Below are positions 9,471 through 17,673 of a DNA stretch of 64,000 bases, one piece after another (within the stretch, counting starts at the first letter, position 1; every line of letters starts with the position of its first letter). The DNA lies in the NCBI GenBank assembly GCA_016721425.1, contig JADKID010000011.1, positions 310,001 through 374,000 of the forward strand, read 5' to 3'. A program made the translations under genes and the position numbers. A model generated the notes under the pieces. That model was not told the origin of the DNA. It searched no databases and saw nothing but the letters and a program-made list of their open reading frames with translations. This DNA comes from Bryobacterales bacterium. Lineage in GTDB: Bacteria > Acidobacteriota > Terriglobia > Bryobacterales > Bryobacteraceae.

Positions 9471-9788
9471 CTAGAAACGCGCCGCCCGCGCCCGCACAAA
9501 TTCATACCGCTCCAGGGTCACCGCCACGGCGCTCTGGTCCTCATCGCGCCGGACCACTTTCCCCATGCACCGCAACCGCACCTCGCCGACACTTTTGCCC
9601 GTCGGTAGGCTGATCAGGTATTCAATCGGTTGCCCAATCTCCATCGGCTCGGTCGGGTCCGTCAACAGCACCCCTCCGGAACTCACATTCCGAGTCTCGC
9701 CTACATGGGACATCTGTCGCGACCCGGACCGCACCAACTCAACGGGCAACTTGAGTTCGAAGCGTCGTGATTTTCTTTGCTCAGCCAC
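9471..9788 (-). CDS. PilZ domain protein
   Basis: 105 residues forming a single PilZ domain: RKSRRFELKLPVEL at the N-terminus supplies the RxxxR c-di-GMP-binding motif, and NVSSGG the (D/N)xSxxG motif. The C-terminal strand is VAVTLERYEFV. Probably a small c-di-GMP effector. It starts with GTG at 9788. A sigma-70-like promoter lies so close upstream (-10 at 9798-9803) that the transcript would be almost leaderless. Alternatively the true start is a little further in. No operon partner; the beta-lactamase-like gene is divergent. Confidence 0.85.
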   Translation of the reverse strand: MAEQRKSRRFELKLPVELVRSGSRQMSHVGETRNVSSGGVLLTDPTEPMEIGQPIEYLISLPTGKSVGEVRLRCMGKVVRRDEDQSAVAVTLERYEFVRARAARF

Positions 9789-9797
9789 TGTATATTC

Positions 9798-9826
9798 ATC
9801 TAAGACGGTTTTGAGGGTCAGGTCAA
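9798..9826 (-). promoter_or_regulatory. Sigma-70-like promoter for the PilZ gene
   Basis: On the minus strand TTGACC (9821-9826) is followed after 17 bases by TTAGAT (9798-9803). The predicted transcription start is about 9791, three bases from the GTG start at 9788. The -35 region reads TTGACCTGACCCTC, matching 13 of 14 bases of the TonB-receptor promoter at 43290-43318. Confidence 0.45.
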
Positions 9827-9838
9827 CTCAATTTGAGT
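9826..9838. promoter_or_regulatory. Palindrome, possible operator
   Basis: ACTCAA-T-TTGAGT is a perfect 6-base inverted repeat about one centre base. It abuts the -35 element of the PilZ promoter and lies in the divergent region before the beta-lactamase-like gene. A repressor or activator site is possible; chance cannot be excluded for a repeat this short. Confidence 0.35.
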
Positions 9839-9923
9839 GTTTTCCATGGCACTCGTAGCCGTCCCGTACTGGTACTGACCCTAGTATGTCCCAAGATCAA
9901 CTACGCCGGAGGTTCGTGCATCC

Positions 9924-10820
9924 ATGCGAAGACGCGCGTTTGTCACCCTGTCCGCCGCCGCCGCCGCTCCGCCGTCCACGCCCTCCCCTGCCTCCATCCT
10001 CAACATAATAAAGGGAGTCCCGGCCGAAGTCAGCCTGTACGCCCGCAATCTCGATACCGGACAGGCCCTCGGCATCCGCGAAAGCCAACCCGTCCGCACC
10101 GCCAGTACCATCAAGCTGCCCATCATGGCCACTGTCTTCGATCTTTTTCAGCGCGGCGCGGCGCGCCCGGAGGAAACTCTCCTCCTCCGCCAGCAAGACA
10201 AGGTGTCCGGCTCCGGCGTCCTCCACGAACTCTCCGCCGGTCTTCGCCTCCCCCTCCAGGACCTCGTCCATCTCATGATCGTCGTCAGCGACAACACCGC
10301 CACCAACCTCATCCTCGATCGCATCACGGCCGATTCCGTCAATGCCCTGATGGATCGCCTCGCCCTCCCCCAAACCCGCTCCCTCCGCAAAGTTCGCGGC
10401 GACCGAACCCAGTTGAAAACGCCCTCCGGTTGGAGTCAGGCCGGCCTGCGCGAAGACACCAAAAAGTACGGCCTCGGCGTCTCCACTGCCCGCGAAATGG
10501 TCATGCTGCTCGAAATGCTCCACCGCGGCGAGCTCGTCAGCCCCCAGGCCTCGCGCGAAATGCTCGCCATCCTCAAACGCCAGCAGTCCCAGCATGGCAT
10601 CGGCCGCCGCCTCGGCCAATACACCGTCGCCAGCAAGTCCGGCTCGCTCGACGCGCTACGCTCCGATGTTGGCATCGTCTACACGCCCAAGGGCAACCTC
10701 GCCCTCGCCATTACCGTCGATGGCCTCACACCCACCGATTACTCCGCCGATAATCCGGGCCTGCTCCTCATCGCCCGCCTCGCCGAAGAGCTCCTGCGGA
10801 TCCTCGTTTTCGCTGCGTAG
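9924..10820 (+). CDS. Class A beta-lactamase-like serine hydrolase
   Basis: 298 residues with a Tat-like start (RRRAF then Ala-rich). Motifs: S61-T-I-K64 (SxxK), S122-D-N124 (SDN) and K238-S-G240 (KTG equivalent), with spacing typical of class A enzymes. The omega-loop ExxLN motif carrying the deacylating Glu166 is not recognisable between SDN and the conserved helix STAREMVMLLEML, where a GW...LREDTKKYG segment stands instead. It may therefore be a penicillin-binding-like or very slow hydrolase rather than an efficient beta-lactamase. No resistance regulator is adjacent. Confidence 0.8.
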   Translation: MRRRAFVTLSAAAAAPPSTPSPASILNIIKGVPAEVSLYARNLDTGQALGIRESQPVRTASTIKLPIMATVFDLFQRGAARPEETLLLRQQDKVSGSGVLHELSAGLRLPLQDLVHLMIVVSDNTATNLILDRITADSVNALMDRLALPQTRSLRKVRGDRTQLKTPSGWSQAGLREDTKKYGLGVSTAREMVMLLEMLHRGELVSPQASREMLAILKRQQSQHGIGRRLGQYTVASKSGSLDALRSDVGIVYTPKGNLALAITVDGLTPTDYSADNPGLLLIARLAEELLRILVFAA

Positions 10821-10996
10821 CCGCAGGGCATTCACTTTGACCGTCTTCTGAACGGCGGACTAGCGCAGCCGGGGTGAATGACCTCCAGCGTCTGCCGTTG
10901 CAGACGAGACGAATAGTTGCGGAGCCCTATCCCGAACTCTGACTCTTCTCATCCTTCAGCCGCGATGGCAGGAGGGAGGCGCGGTGGCGCCCTTCC

Positions 10997-11461
10997 TCAC
11001 TGCGCGACCGACTCAAAGAGCCATTCCAGAGCCAGACTCTGCTCCACGGCCTTTACCCCTGCGCCCGGTGGCGCTAGCCGGAACGACAGCGAAACGCTAC
11101 CGGATGTTGGATTGCCAACGCTCTGAAACACGGTTGAGAAACTACCTGAGTTCAACGTTCCGCCTGATCCGCTGCCTCCAGACGCGCCGGTGGCTGTCCA
11201 CGTGATGCTGCTAGTTCCGATTGCGGCCCCGGCCGGCGTGGAAAGACTCGCTCCACTCGCCCGCACTCCAATCCGCAGGGCTTTGCCCGCGCCCAAAGAT
11301 GCCCCGCTGAATGATACGTTCACTGACCCGGCCGACGTCGGTGTGCTCACATCCGACACGTAAAAAGATACGGAACTCGGAACCAGAACTGTAACCTGCT
11401 CACCGGCCAGCCGTCCTGCCACGGCCATCAATCCCAGCGTCACCAACCAGACCGGCCTCAT
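10997..11461 (-). CDS. Secreted fibre-subunit-like protein (second paralogue)
   Basis: 154 residues: signal peptide (MRPVWLVTLGLMAVAGRLAGEQ) then a small all-beta, Gly/Ser/Thr-rich domain with no cysteine. The middle (VPSSVSFYVSDVSTPTSAGSV) and end (LALEWLFESVAQ) resemble the protein at 14681-15247 (VPAGVTFTVTDISVDTVASA; LALTWKFESVAGV), so the two are paralogues. ATGA overlap at 11458-11461 couples it to the large outer-membrane protein. Likely a minor or tip subunit of a surface structure; family not recognised. Confidence 0.65.
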   Translation of the reverse strand: MRPVWLVTLGLMAVAGRLAGEQVTVLVPSSVSFYVSDVSTPTSAGSVNVSFSGASLGAGKALRIGVRASGASLSTPAGAAIGTSSITWTATGASGGSGSGGTLNSGSFSTVFQSVGNPTSGSVSLSFRLAPPGAGVKAVEQSLALEWLFESVAQ

Positions 11462-13791
11462 GGCGTCACCGAGTCCAGGAAGATGATCTTTTCCTTTTTC
11501 GTCCTCAGCCGGAACTCCACCACGTCCTCGCCGTGTCCCGGTTCAACCCGTACTTCCACTTCCGCCTCAGACACCAGTTCCAACTCCTTACGTACGCTCG
11601 CCGGCGTCAGGCGGACGCGATAGACGCCCTGCTTCAAGTTGTAGAATCCGAACGCTCCCGCCGTGTCGCTCGACGTGGCACTCTCGCCGAGCACCAGAGT
11701 GACCATGGCGATTCCTTCCTGGGCGTCGCATTTGTCATTGGCGTTGGCGTCCACACAGACCCGGCCTCGTACCTTTCCCAGGTTGAGCAGTTGGAATGGC
11801 GCCTGAAGCTGGCGCCGGCCCGCGCTCTCGAATGTCAATGCCGGTCCTGTCGCGTACAACTCGGACGGAATCGAATCGTCCCGCAATCTCACCTGGTACT
11901 GACCAGCGGGCAGTTTTCTCAAGGAATACTCGCCGTGTGTATCGGTTTCCGTCGAATAGGGCCCGGCCTCCACCACTACGCCAGACACGGGTTTCCCCCG
12001 CCCGTCCACCACTTGCCCCCACACCTCGCCACCGCTCGCCGGAGAGCGGACGTCCCACTCCTTCCGGATCGCAATCCTGATCATTCGCCCCGGCAACGTC
12101 CTGACCACTTGCTGATAGGGGGACACATTCCCATACTCTGCGATGAAGGAAAGGTCCGGCCGCGCCGCCCACTGCACCCGCGCCCTCATTCGCTCGGTCT
12201 TGCCCGGATCGAACAGGGAGCCACTCCATTGCGCCTCCACCGTCTTCGTCAGCCGCCACTGGATCATAAACTGATCCCAGGTCTGAGTCGGCCCTACCCC
12301 ACCCCACCTGGTCACCGCCTGCGCGTCCACGGATAGCCGCCGGTTCGGCCGGTACCCCACCGTAGAGGTAAGCTCGTGATTGAACTCACGGGATAGAGCA
12401 TACTCGGTCCGCTTCTGCTGATACCGGGCATTCCAGCGAATCTGACCGAGCGGCACCGTCACGCTCGCCGCATCCAGCCTCGTCCGATAGGCGCCCGACT
12501 GAATCCGAGTCTCCTGGAGCAGCACCTCGATCCGTCGGAATAGCCCGATTCGTATTGCGCCGTCTCGCAGGATCAGCCGGTCGGCGCCAGCTCCCGTCGT
12601 CGATTGACGTGCCGAGACGCTCAGACTCCTCATCAGTATGACGCTCGCCGCCGCCCCATACGCTCCGCCGTTCCGGACTCGGGCCGCGCGGTAAAAACCA
12701 TCCGTACTGAAACGGCTGAACCGAAGTCCTGCGCGGCCCGACACCGACCCCTCGCTGGACACCTCACCACCCAGGCGGATGACGTCACCCAAATCGAGTT
12801 GATCCATCAGGCTCAGCATCGGCCGGTCCGTTCCGTCGCGCCGTGCCTGAAGATACAGCGAGGCGCCAGTTTGGTGTTTCGCCTTAGCCTTCCCAACCTT
12901 CCGCGCATACCTGAGTCCTCGCGCGAGTCCCCATGTCTCGCTAAAGAGGTCGCCTCCCTGCGCGCGCCATCCCGCCGCATCGTCGCCTATCGAAACTCGC
13001 CCGCTCAGGAATTGCGTACCCTTGGGCCCGAATGTCGGCGCGACGTTTCCGTCCACGTCGTAGCCCATTAACCGTCCGGAAGCGGCAATCTCTGCGGCCC
13101 CATCGGCTCCGATCACCAGACTCGGAATCGCGGTGAGCCGCAGCCGGTCGTGCTGTGGCGCTTCCCGCAAATCCCGCCACACTCTCTTCTGTACGGCTGT
13201 TGTCCCCGTCGGCTCCCCCTCGATCCGCGCTGTTTCCGCCTTCTCCTCGCTGGACTTCTCAACCTGAACCGGCTCCCATCCATCGGGCGCGGCGGCGAGA
13301 ATCGGCTGGCGCTCGGTGCTCAATGGCGCCGCGTTCTCGCCCCGTCCTGAGGATGCCTTGGTCCGTTTCGGTGGCGATCCAATCAATACCTGCCGCGCAC
13401 TTCGGTCGACAGTGACAGGAAGCTCCGCCAGCCTGGCCGCGGCCTCCACCGCCATGTACACCGCCATGCCCTCCGAGCGCGTCCCGCCGGGCAGGCTGAT
13501 CCGCTCGCCCTCAGTCTCCAGCCACAGATCACCCGCCTGCGCCGTCCACTTCCGGCCGCTCGTGTCGATTATCGTCACTCGCATCCCGTCTGTTGTCACG
13601 CGCAATCTCAACAGATCTCCCAGACGGCTCAGGTTCACTTCCACTCCCCCTGCACCCGGCCGCGCCTCCGCCGCCGCGCTCACGTCCGTGCCGTCCAACT
13701 CAACGCGCCAGGCTACGTCCGCCGCCAATGCGTCCGGCAACGAACAGATCAGTGCTGCAATGAGCAGAACAGATACTCCTGCCCGGCTCAC
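11458..13791 (-). CDS. Large outer-membrane usher-like protein with C-terminal CarboxypepD_reg/SdrD-B-like domains
   Basis: 777 residues. Signal peptide about 1-23 (ending LPDALA); an N-terminal domain to about 140 resembling a copper-amine-oxidase-N/stalk fold; a charged Pro/Glu linker; then about 350 residues of alternating, aromatic-capped strands (for example YRPNRRLSVDAQAVTRWGG) that suggest an outer-membrane beta-barrel. At the end are two beta-sandwich domains: VWGQVVDGRGKPVSGVVVEA and VRGRVCVDANANDKCDAQEG. Size and gene order match a fimbrial usher, but no canonical usher motif was identified by eye. Starts with GTG overlapping the upstream stop (GTGA) and has a strong GGAGG upstream. 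Confidence 0.6.
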   Translation of the reverse strand: MSRAGVSVLLIAALICSLPDALAADVAWRVELDGTDVSAAAEARPGAGGVEVNLSRLGDLLRLRVTTDGMRVTIIDTSGRKWTAQAGDLWLETEGERISLPGGTRSEGMAVYMAVEAAARLAELPVTVDRSARQVLIGSPPKRTKASSGRGENAAPLSTERQPILAAAPDGWEPVQVEKSSEEKAETARIEGEPTGTTAVQKRVWRDLREAPQHDRLRLTAIPSLVIGADGAAEIAASGRLMGYDVDGNVAPTFGPKGTQFLSGRVSIGDDAAGWRAQGGDLFSETWGLARGLRYARKVGKAKAKHQTGASLYLQARRDGTDRPMLSLMDQLDLGDVIRLGGEVSSEGSVSGRAGLRFSRFSTDGFYRAARVRNGGAYGAAASVILMRSLSVSARQSTTGAGADRLILRDGAIRIGLFRRIEVLLQETRIQSGAYRTRLDAASVTVPLGQIRWNARYQQKRTEYALSREFNHELTSTVGYRPNRRLSVDAQAVTRWGGVGPTQTWDQFMIQWRLTKTVEAQWSGSLFDPGKTERMRARVQWAARPDLSFIAEYGNVSPYQQVVRTLPGRMIRIAIRKEWDVRSPASGGEVWGQVVDGRGKPVSGVVVEAGPYSTETDTHGEYSLRKLPAGQYQVRLRDDSIPSELYATGPALTFESAGRRQLQAPFQLLNLGKVRGRVCVDANANDKCDAQEGIAMVTLVLGESATSSDTAGAFGFYNLKQGVYRVRLTPASVRKELELVSEAEVEVRVEPGHGEDVVEFRLRTKKEKIIFLDSVTP

Positions 13792-14591
13792 CGCCGGACC
13801 TCCATCCTCCTCTGCACCCCGATCATATGCTCCAGCCCGATATCAAGAATTGCCCGGACCATGTACATGCCCGAGGGCAGCTCGCTGGCGGGTGGCAGCG
13901 CTGCGGATATCCTTGCCGTCCGCACGGGCTCTGTCAGTAGCGAATGCCGCGGAATCAGAACGGTCACAGGCTTTCGCGCTGCATCATCGGGCACGAACTC
14001 AAAGCGTCCCTGGACTCCGAGCGGTGCATTGCCCTCGTTGGACAGAGTTACCTGCGCCTCGCCCGGCAGAATCTCAACCTTCACCACCTTCGCCATGCGC
14101 TCCACTGGTTCCAGAAGCACCAGGATCGAAACCGAAACCGACGCCAGGAAGTTGATTCTCACTCCCTCCGGGACAACTTCCAGCGGATCGGGCACCTGGT
14201 TCACGGTCAAAGCGCACCAGTAGCCACCCGGACTGGCTCTCTCGGGAATCGCAACCGTGATCCGCACCTCCAGCGTCTCGCCTGGCAGGATCTTCTTTTC
14301 CGCTGGGTTCAGCGTCACCCACGGACCGCAGGACCTGGCCAAAGTCCCCGACGCCACATAGTGGGACTGTCTGCCGTCCTCGCTCTTCCACCAGTCCTCC
14401 ACCACGCTCCGGAATTGCGTGGGCTTGTAGTCCTTAGCCAGCGTCAGGCGGAACACTCGTTGCACGGTCTGCTCGGGCCGGGCGGTGATCCGGATCGTAT
14501 CCATCGTGGCCGTAAAATTCATCGCCTGTGGTTGAGCCGGTGGTGCCACTAACCCGGTCAGTCCAATCACAATCAGAAATCTGCGCAACAC
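13788..14591 (-). CDS. Periplasmic Ig-like protein, candidate fibre chaperone
   Basis: 267 residues. The GTG at 14591 is chosen because GGGAGGAG lies 9 bases upstream and the protein then begins with a signal peptide (LRRFLIVIGLTGLVAPPAQPQA). The body is beta-rich, with an LPGETLEVRITVAIPERASPGGYWCALTV segment split over 14270-14200 that resembles NEW3/WxL-type or chaperone Ig domains, and two cysteines (SCGPW, YWCAL). There is no clear PapD-family signature. Its place between subunit and usher-like genes, coupled by overlap to the latter, suggests a chaperone role; this is inference from order. Confidence 0.55.
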   Translation of the reverse strand: MLRRFLIVIGLTGLVAPPAQPQAMNFTATMDTIRITARPEQTVQRVFRLTLAKDYKPTQFRSVVEDWWKSEDGRQSHYVASGTLARSCGPWVTLNPAEKKILPGETLEVRITVAIPERASPGGYWCALTVNQVPDPLEVVPEGVRINFLASVSVSILVLLEPVERMAKVVKVEILPGEAQVTLSNEGNAPLGVQGRFEFVPDDAARKPVTVLIPRHSLLTEPVRTARISAALPPASELPSGMYMVRAILDIGLEHMIGVQRRMEVRR

Positions 14592-14680
14592 GGTGTCTTG
14601 CTCCTCCCGAAAATTGAAAAGGCAGGCCGCGGAGGCAGAAGCATCCGCGACCTGCCGGCGCAATCGAGTGAATTGGGAAG

Positions 14681-15247
14681 CTAGACTCCGGCGACGCTCT
14701 CGAACTTCCAGGTCAGTGCCAGTGTGTGGTTCCCCGAACGCTTGACCGTCTGCTTCTGGGCCAGTGTAAAGACCAGACCGGTGGTGCTGCAGGCTGCGGC
14801 ATCGGCGGCGCACGTGGCCACCGCGTTGTAGGTCGTATTGCTCAACACGCCGGACGCGCCTGTCGCGTTGGTCCAACTCGCCGCGCCCCAACTGACGTCT
14901 GCAGCGTCCCACGTCACCGCCTCGGCCACCGAAGGAGAGAAGGCCGTTGCGCTTGCCTGCACCGATACCTTGAGTTGTTTGGTGCTCGACGCCATCACGA
15001 TGTTGTCGATTGTGACCGACGCGGCTGACGCCACTGTGTCTACGCTGATATCCGTGACGGTGAAGGTCACGCCTGCCGGCACCGTGACCCTGGCCTGCTC
15101 ACGGACGTCCGCGGTCAGCGTCGTCTCTTGCGCCGTATTGGGGAGCGTAACGACTGTCTGGGCGGACAACCCGCCGGCCAAAATCAGGCCCATCGCCAAA
15201 GCGCAGGGCGCCGCAAACGAGCCTCTAAAGCTGTTAAGTGATTTCAT
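14681..15247 (-). CDS. Secreted major fibre-subunit-like protein
   Basis: 188 residues. The ATG at 15247 gives a clean signal peptide ending LILAGGLSAQ and has AGAGG upstream. The mature part is Thr/Ala/Val-rich, all beta in character, with two cysteines six residues apart (TCAADAAACS) and an ending LALTWKFESVAGV shared with the gene at 10997-11461. First gene of the operon, separated by 89 bases from the chaperone candidate, the usual place for an abundant major subunit. Distantly resembles SCPU/fimbrial subunits only in size and composition. Confidence 0.65.
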   Translation of the reverse strand: MKSLNSFRGSFAAPCALAMGLILAGGLSAQTVVTLPNTAQETTLTADVREQARVTVPAGVTFTVTDISVDTVASAASVTIDNIVMASSTKQLKVSVQASATAFSPSVAEAVTWDAADVSWGAASWTNATGASGVLSNTTYNAVATCAADAAACSTTGLVFTLAQKQTVKRSGNHTLALTWKFESVAGV

Positions 15248-15671
15248 GTTTCTGCCTCTGCTCCCGGGTTGTCCCGAATTGTGCTTAAGCCAGTCCGCCG
15301 GAGATTTCCGCGTCCAGCCGTTTATTTGTCCGGTGAGCACTAATTCATTTGCACTTCAGGCACCAGATTCGATGTCCGCCTGGGACTTATTGTTTAGAAA
15401 CACTTACGCCTGTACCTAGTACCTCAGTCCTGAGCCAGCTTGGATCAAGTCGCCTCAGAATGGGAGTGGCATCTGGTACACGAGTGCGCGACGTGGATGT
15501 AGCAATTGCGCCGGGCTCTTTCTTGTGTGCTGAACCGAGCTTGGTTGCACCCTCGCCGCAGGGCGTTCACAACGAATTTACAGCTCTATTTCCTTTGTTT
15601 GCAGCGCCGGTCTTCAAAAAGGGCCCGATTTGCTTGACTCGCCGTTCTAATGTGGGTGCGGGAGTACTTCT
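15248..15671. other. 424-base divergent intergenic region
   Basis: Separates the fibre operon (minus) from an unknown gene (plus). No convincing coding frame. It holds a possible sigma-54 promoter at 15350-15365 for the fibre operon and a small CTCAG-TC-CTGAG palindrome at 15423-15434. Nothing else was recognised. Confidence 0.6.
15350..15365 (-). promoter_or_regulatory. Possible sigma-54 (-24/-12) promoter for the fibre operon
   Basis: The minus strand reads TGGTGCCTGAAGTGCA. The GG and GC dinucleotides have the exact 12-base phase of the TGGCAC-N5-TTGCW consensus, but positions 4, 5 and 12 deviate. It would give a 5' leader of about 90 bases before the ATG at 15247. Pilus operons are often sigma-54 dependent. 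Confidence 0.3.
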
Positions 15672-16286
15672 ATGCACGCACCACAACAGATGCCGGCCAC
15701 CGGCGATACCCCGGCGGTCCCCTTCACCCCGCGCCCAGTCGCTCACATCAAGCTCCGCGCCACGTTCCCCGGCGCCACCATCGTTGTCGCCGAACACGAT
15801 AAGCCCCTCTTTGATTCGTTGCGGGATTCGCTCTTCTGCTCCGTCCGGCCCAAAACCGGCCTGGAAGACGAGGCCTTCCGCCGCCTGCTGAACGCCGCCT
15901 GGCAGCTCCGCCGGCTCGCGCAATGGGAAGAGGATCTTCTCGGCCAGCCGGCCAATCCCTTCCTCGATCCCGCCACCGAGGCCCGCCTCAGCCGCTTCCA
16001 GAAGTACAAGGCCGCCCAGGAGCGTTCCTACAAAGCCGCCCTCGCCGAGCTCCGCCTCCTCCAAACCGAGCGCCTGGCCACTACCCAGACCGGCGAGCTC
16101 GCCCAAGCCCAGGTCACCGCCAACTCACCCGTCGCCACGGTCACCCGCATCGCACAAGTCAGCCGGCTCCCGCTCCGCCTCTGCATCCCCAACCCCAATA
16201 CCTTGGCCCGCAACGCGCGCACGTTCTACCGCCCGCCCAACAGGAACAAGCAGATGCTTCATCCCGTCCGCGCGGCCGCGGCTTAG
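15672..16286 (+). CDS. Uncharacterised protein, acidobacterial multi-copy family-like
   Basis: 204 residues, soluble, Ala/Arg/Leu-rich helical. Residues about 60-140 (FRRLLNAAWQLRRLAQWEE ... FLDPATEARLSRFQKYKAAQ ... ERSYKAALAELRLLQ) resemble the C-terminal half of a widespread uncharacterised family whose full-length members begin with a GPRTPEGK-type motif. That N-terminal motif is missing here, so it may be a divergent or shortened member. Function unknown. Its stop overlaps the convergent pseudopilin gene by four bases. Confidence 0.55.
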   Translation: MHAPQQMPATGDTPAVPFTPRPVAHIKLRATFPGATIVVAEHDKPLFDSLRDSLFCSVRPKTGLEDEAFRRLLNAAWQLRRLAQWEEDLLGQPANPFLDPATEARLSRFQKYKAAQERSYKAALAELRLLQTERLATTQTGELAQAQVTANSPVATVTRIAQVSRLPLRLCIPNPNTLARNARTFYRPPNRNKQMLHPVRAAAA

Positions 16287-17673
16287 TTGCCTTTTCCAAA
16301 GCTCCCGCTGCCGAATCCGCCGCTTCCGCTGGAGCTTCCGCTGCCGCCAAAACCACCAGGCGCCGGACGCTGCCCGCTGCCGCTTCCGCTTCCGCTGAAA
16401 CTGCTGAATGGGTTCGTGCCGGAGGTCTGCCCCTGGCCTTGCGTCCCGTTGGGCCCAGTGCCCTGCTGGCCCTGCTGCCCGGGTTGCCCGGCCGCCCCCG
16501 CCGCTTCCATGGCCTTTTTGCGGTCAAACAGGAACTCCCACTCCTTGTAGTTGGAGCGCTCATTGTAGAGCCGGATCCCCTCCATGTCCTTCTTGCTGGC
16601 CACGCCAACTATGCCGCCTTGCGTCGGCCCGCCACTCGCGCTGCCGCCGCTGGTGCCCATTCCGCCCTGCCGCGGATTGGTCAGCATGTTCTGGATCGCC
16701 TGTACCGCTTGGTTCGACGTGCCCTGCGTCCCCCGATTGCCGCCGCCAAACCCCTGGCCGAAAGCGCCGCTCGATTGGCTGCTGCCTGGGAATCCGCCCG
16801 GCTGCCGCTGGCTCTGATTCTGTCCGCCAGATGTCAGCGCCGGCGCGCTGGAGCCTGTGCCGCTACTCGATCCACTGCCAAACCCGCCGCCAAACCCAAA
16901 CCCGCCGCCCGGTTGGGCCGGCGACGTGGCAGATGCTGGTGGCGTCGTGCCAATGGGCTGCCCAATCTGCCCGCCCTGCTGCGAGCTCACACCCTGCTGC
17001 GGAAATCCGGGCGGCTGCCCTGGCAACTGTCCCGGCTGTACCGGCTGTAGCGGGTTGGTTCCCGGCGGCGCCAGCGGCGGTCCGTTCGGCTGTGCCGCTG
17101 CCGGTCCGCTCCTCGATTGATCGCCGTCACTGCCCGGCTCCGCCGTACTCTGTCCACCCGGCTGCGCCATGCCGCCCATCCCGGGAATGATCCGGTCGCT
17201 CGCTCGCCGGATCTGCGCCGCGCCCGTCTTCTCCCCGCCTGCGGCACATACTCCGCCGATGCGCCGATCCCGATGATGTTCGACGAGAGCGCACTCGGAC
17301 CACTCTCTTTCTTCTCATCCGCCCGCTTGTGAACCAGAGAATCCACAAACTGCCCGGCCGAATCCACATGGATCAGCCGCCACTCTTCTTCCCCGGTCAT
17401 CGGGTCCTTGTACCGCCGGCGCAGAAACCGGATGTTGTTCGTCGATTCCAGATCCTCCATCGTCTGCGGATACTTGTTCGTCTTCTTGTAGTACAGTTGG
17501 ATCGCCCGGATGTACTGCTCCCCGCGCTCCGCCAGCAATCCCTCTTTGTTCCGCTGATGCTCAAACGCCACGCGCGGCATCTCCAGATACAGCATCGCCG
17601 CCACCGCTGCCGCCATGGCGAACACCAGCAGCAGTGCAAATCCACGCTCGTTCTCGCGCCGCGCTTTTCTCAT
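16283..17673 (-). CDS. Type II/IV pseudopilin with Gly/Gln-rich C-terminal tail, frameshifted
   Basis: The 5' part (from 17673) encodes a prepilin signal RRENERG|FALLLVFAMAAAV with a hydrophobic helix, then a GspG/GspH-like head (AIQLYYKKTNKYPQTMEDLE, DPMTGEEEWRLI). Glu at mature position 5 is absent, suggesting a minor pseudopilin. After SAEYVPQAG the frame is lost. A one-base shift at the four-C run 17233-17236 (four G in sense) restores EKTGAAQIRRASDRIIPGMG and then about 290 residues rich in Gly, Gln, Ser and Pro to the stop at 16283. The tail stays open over its whole length, so an indel in the sequence, a recent mutation or programmed slippage are all possible. Last gene of the pilus operon. 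Confidence 0.75.

Noticed and set aside
10976..10998. Hairpin at the end of the fibre operon as a terminator
   Set aside because: Only a five-pair perfect core with mismatched outer stem and no T-run.
16295..17000. Short DNA repeats of the CTTCCGCTGCCG type
   Set aside because: They follow from Gly/Ser/Gln codons of the pseudopilin tail and are not an independent repeat element.
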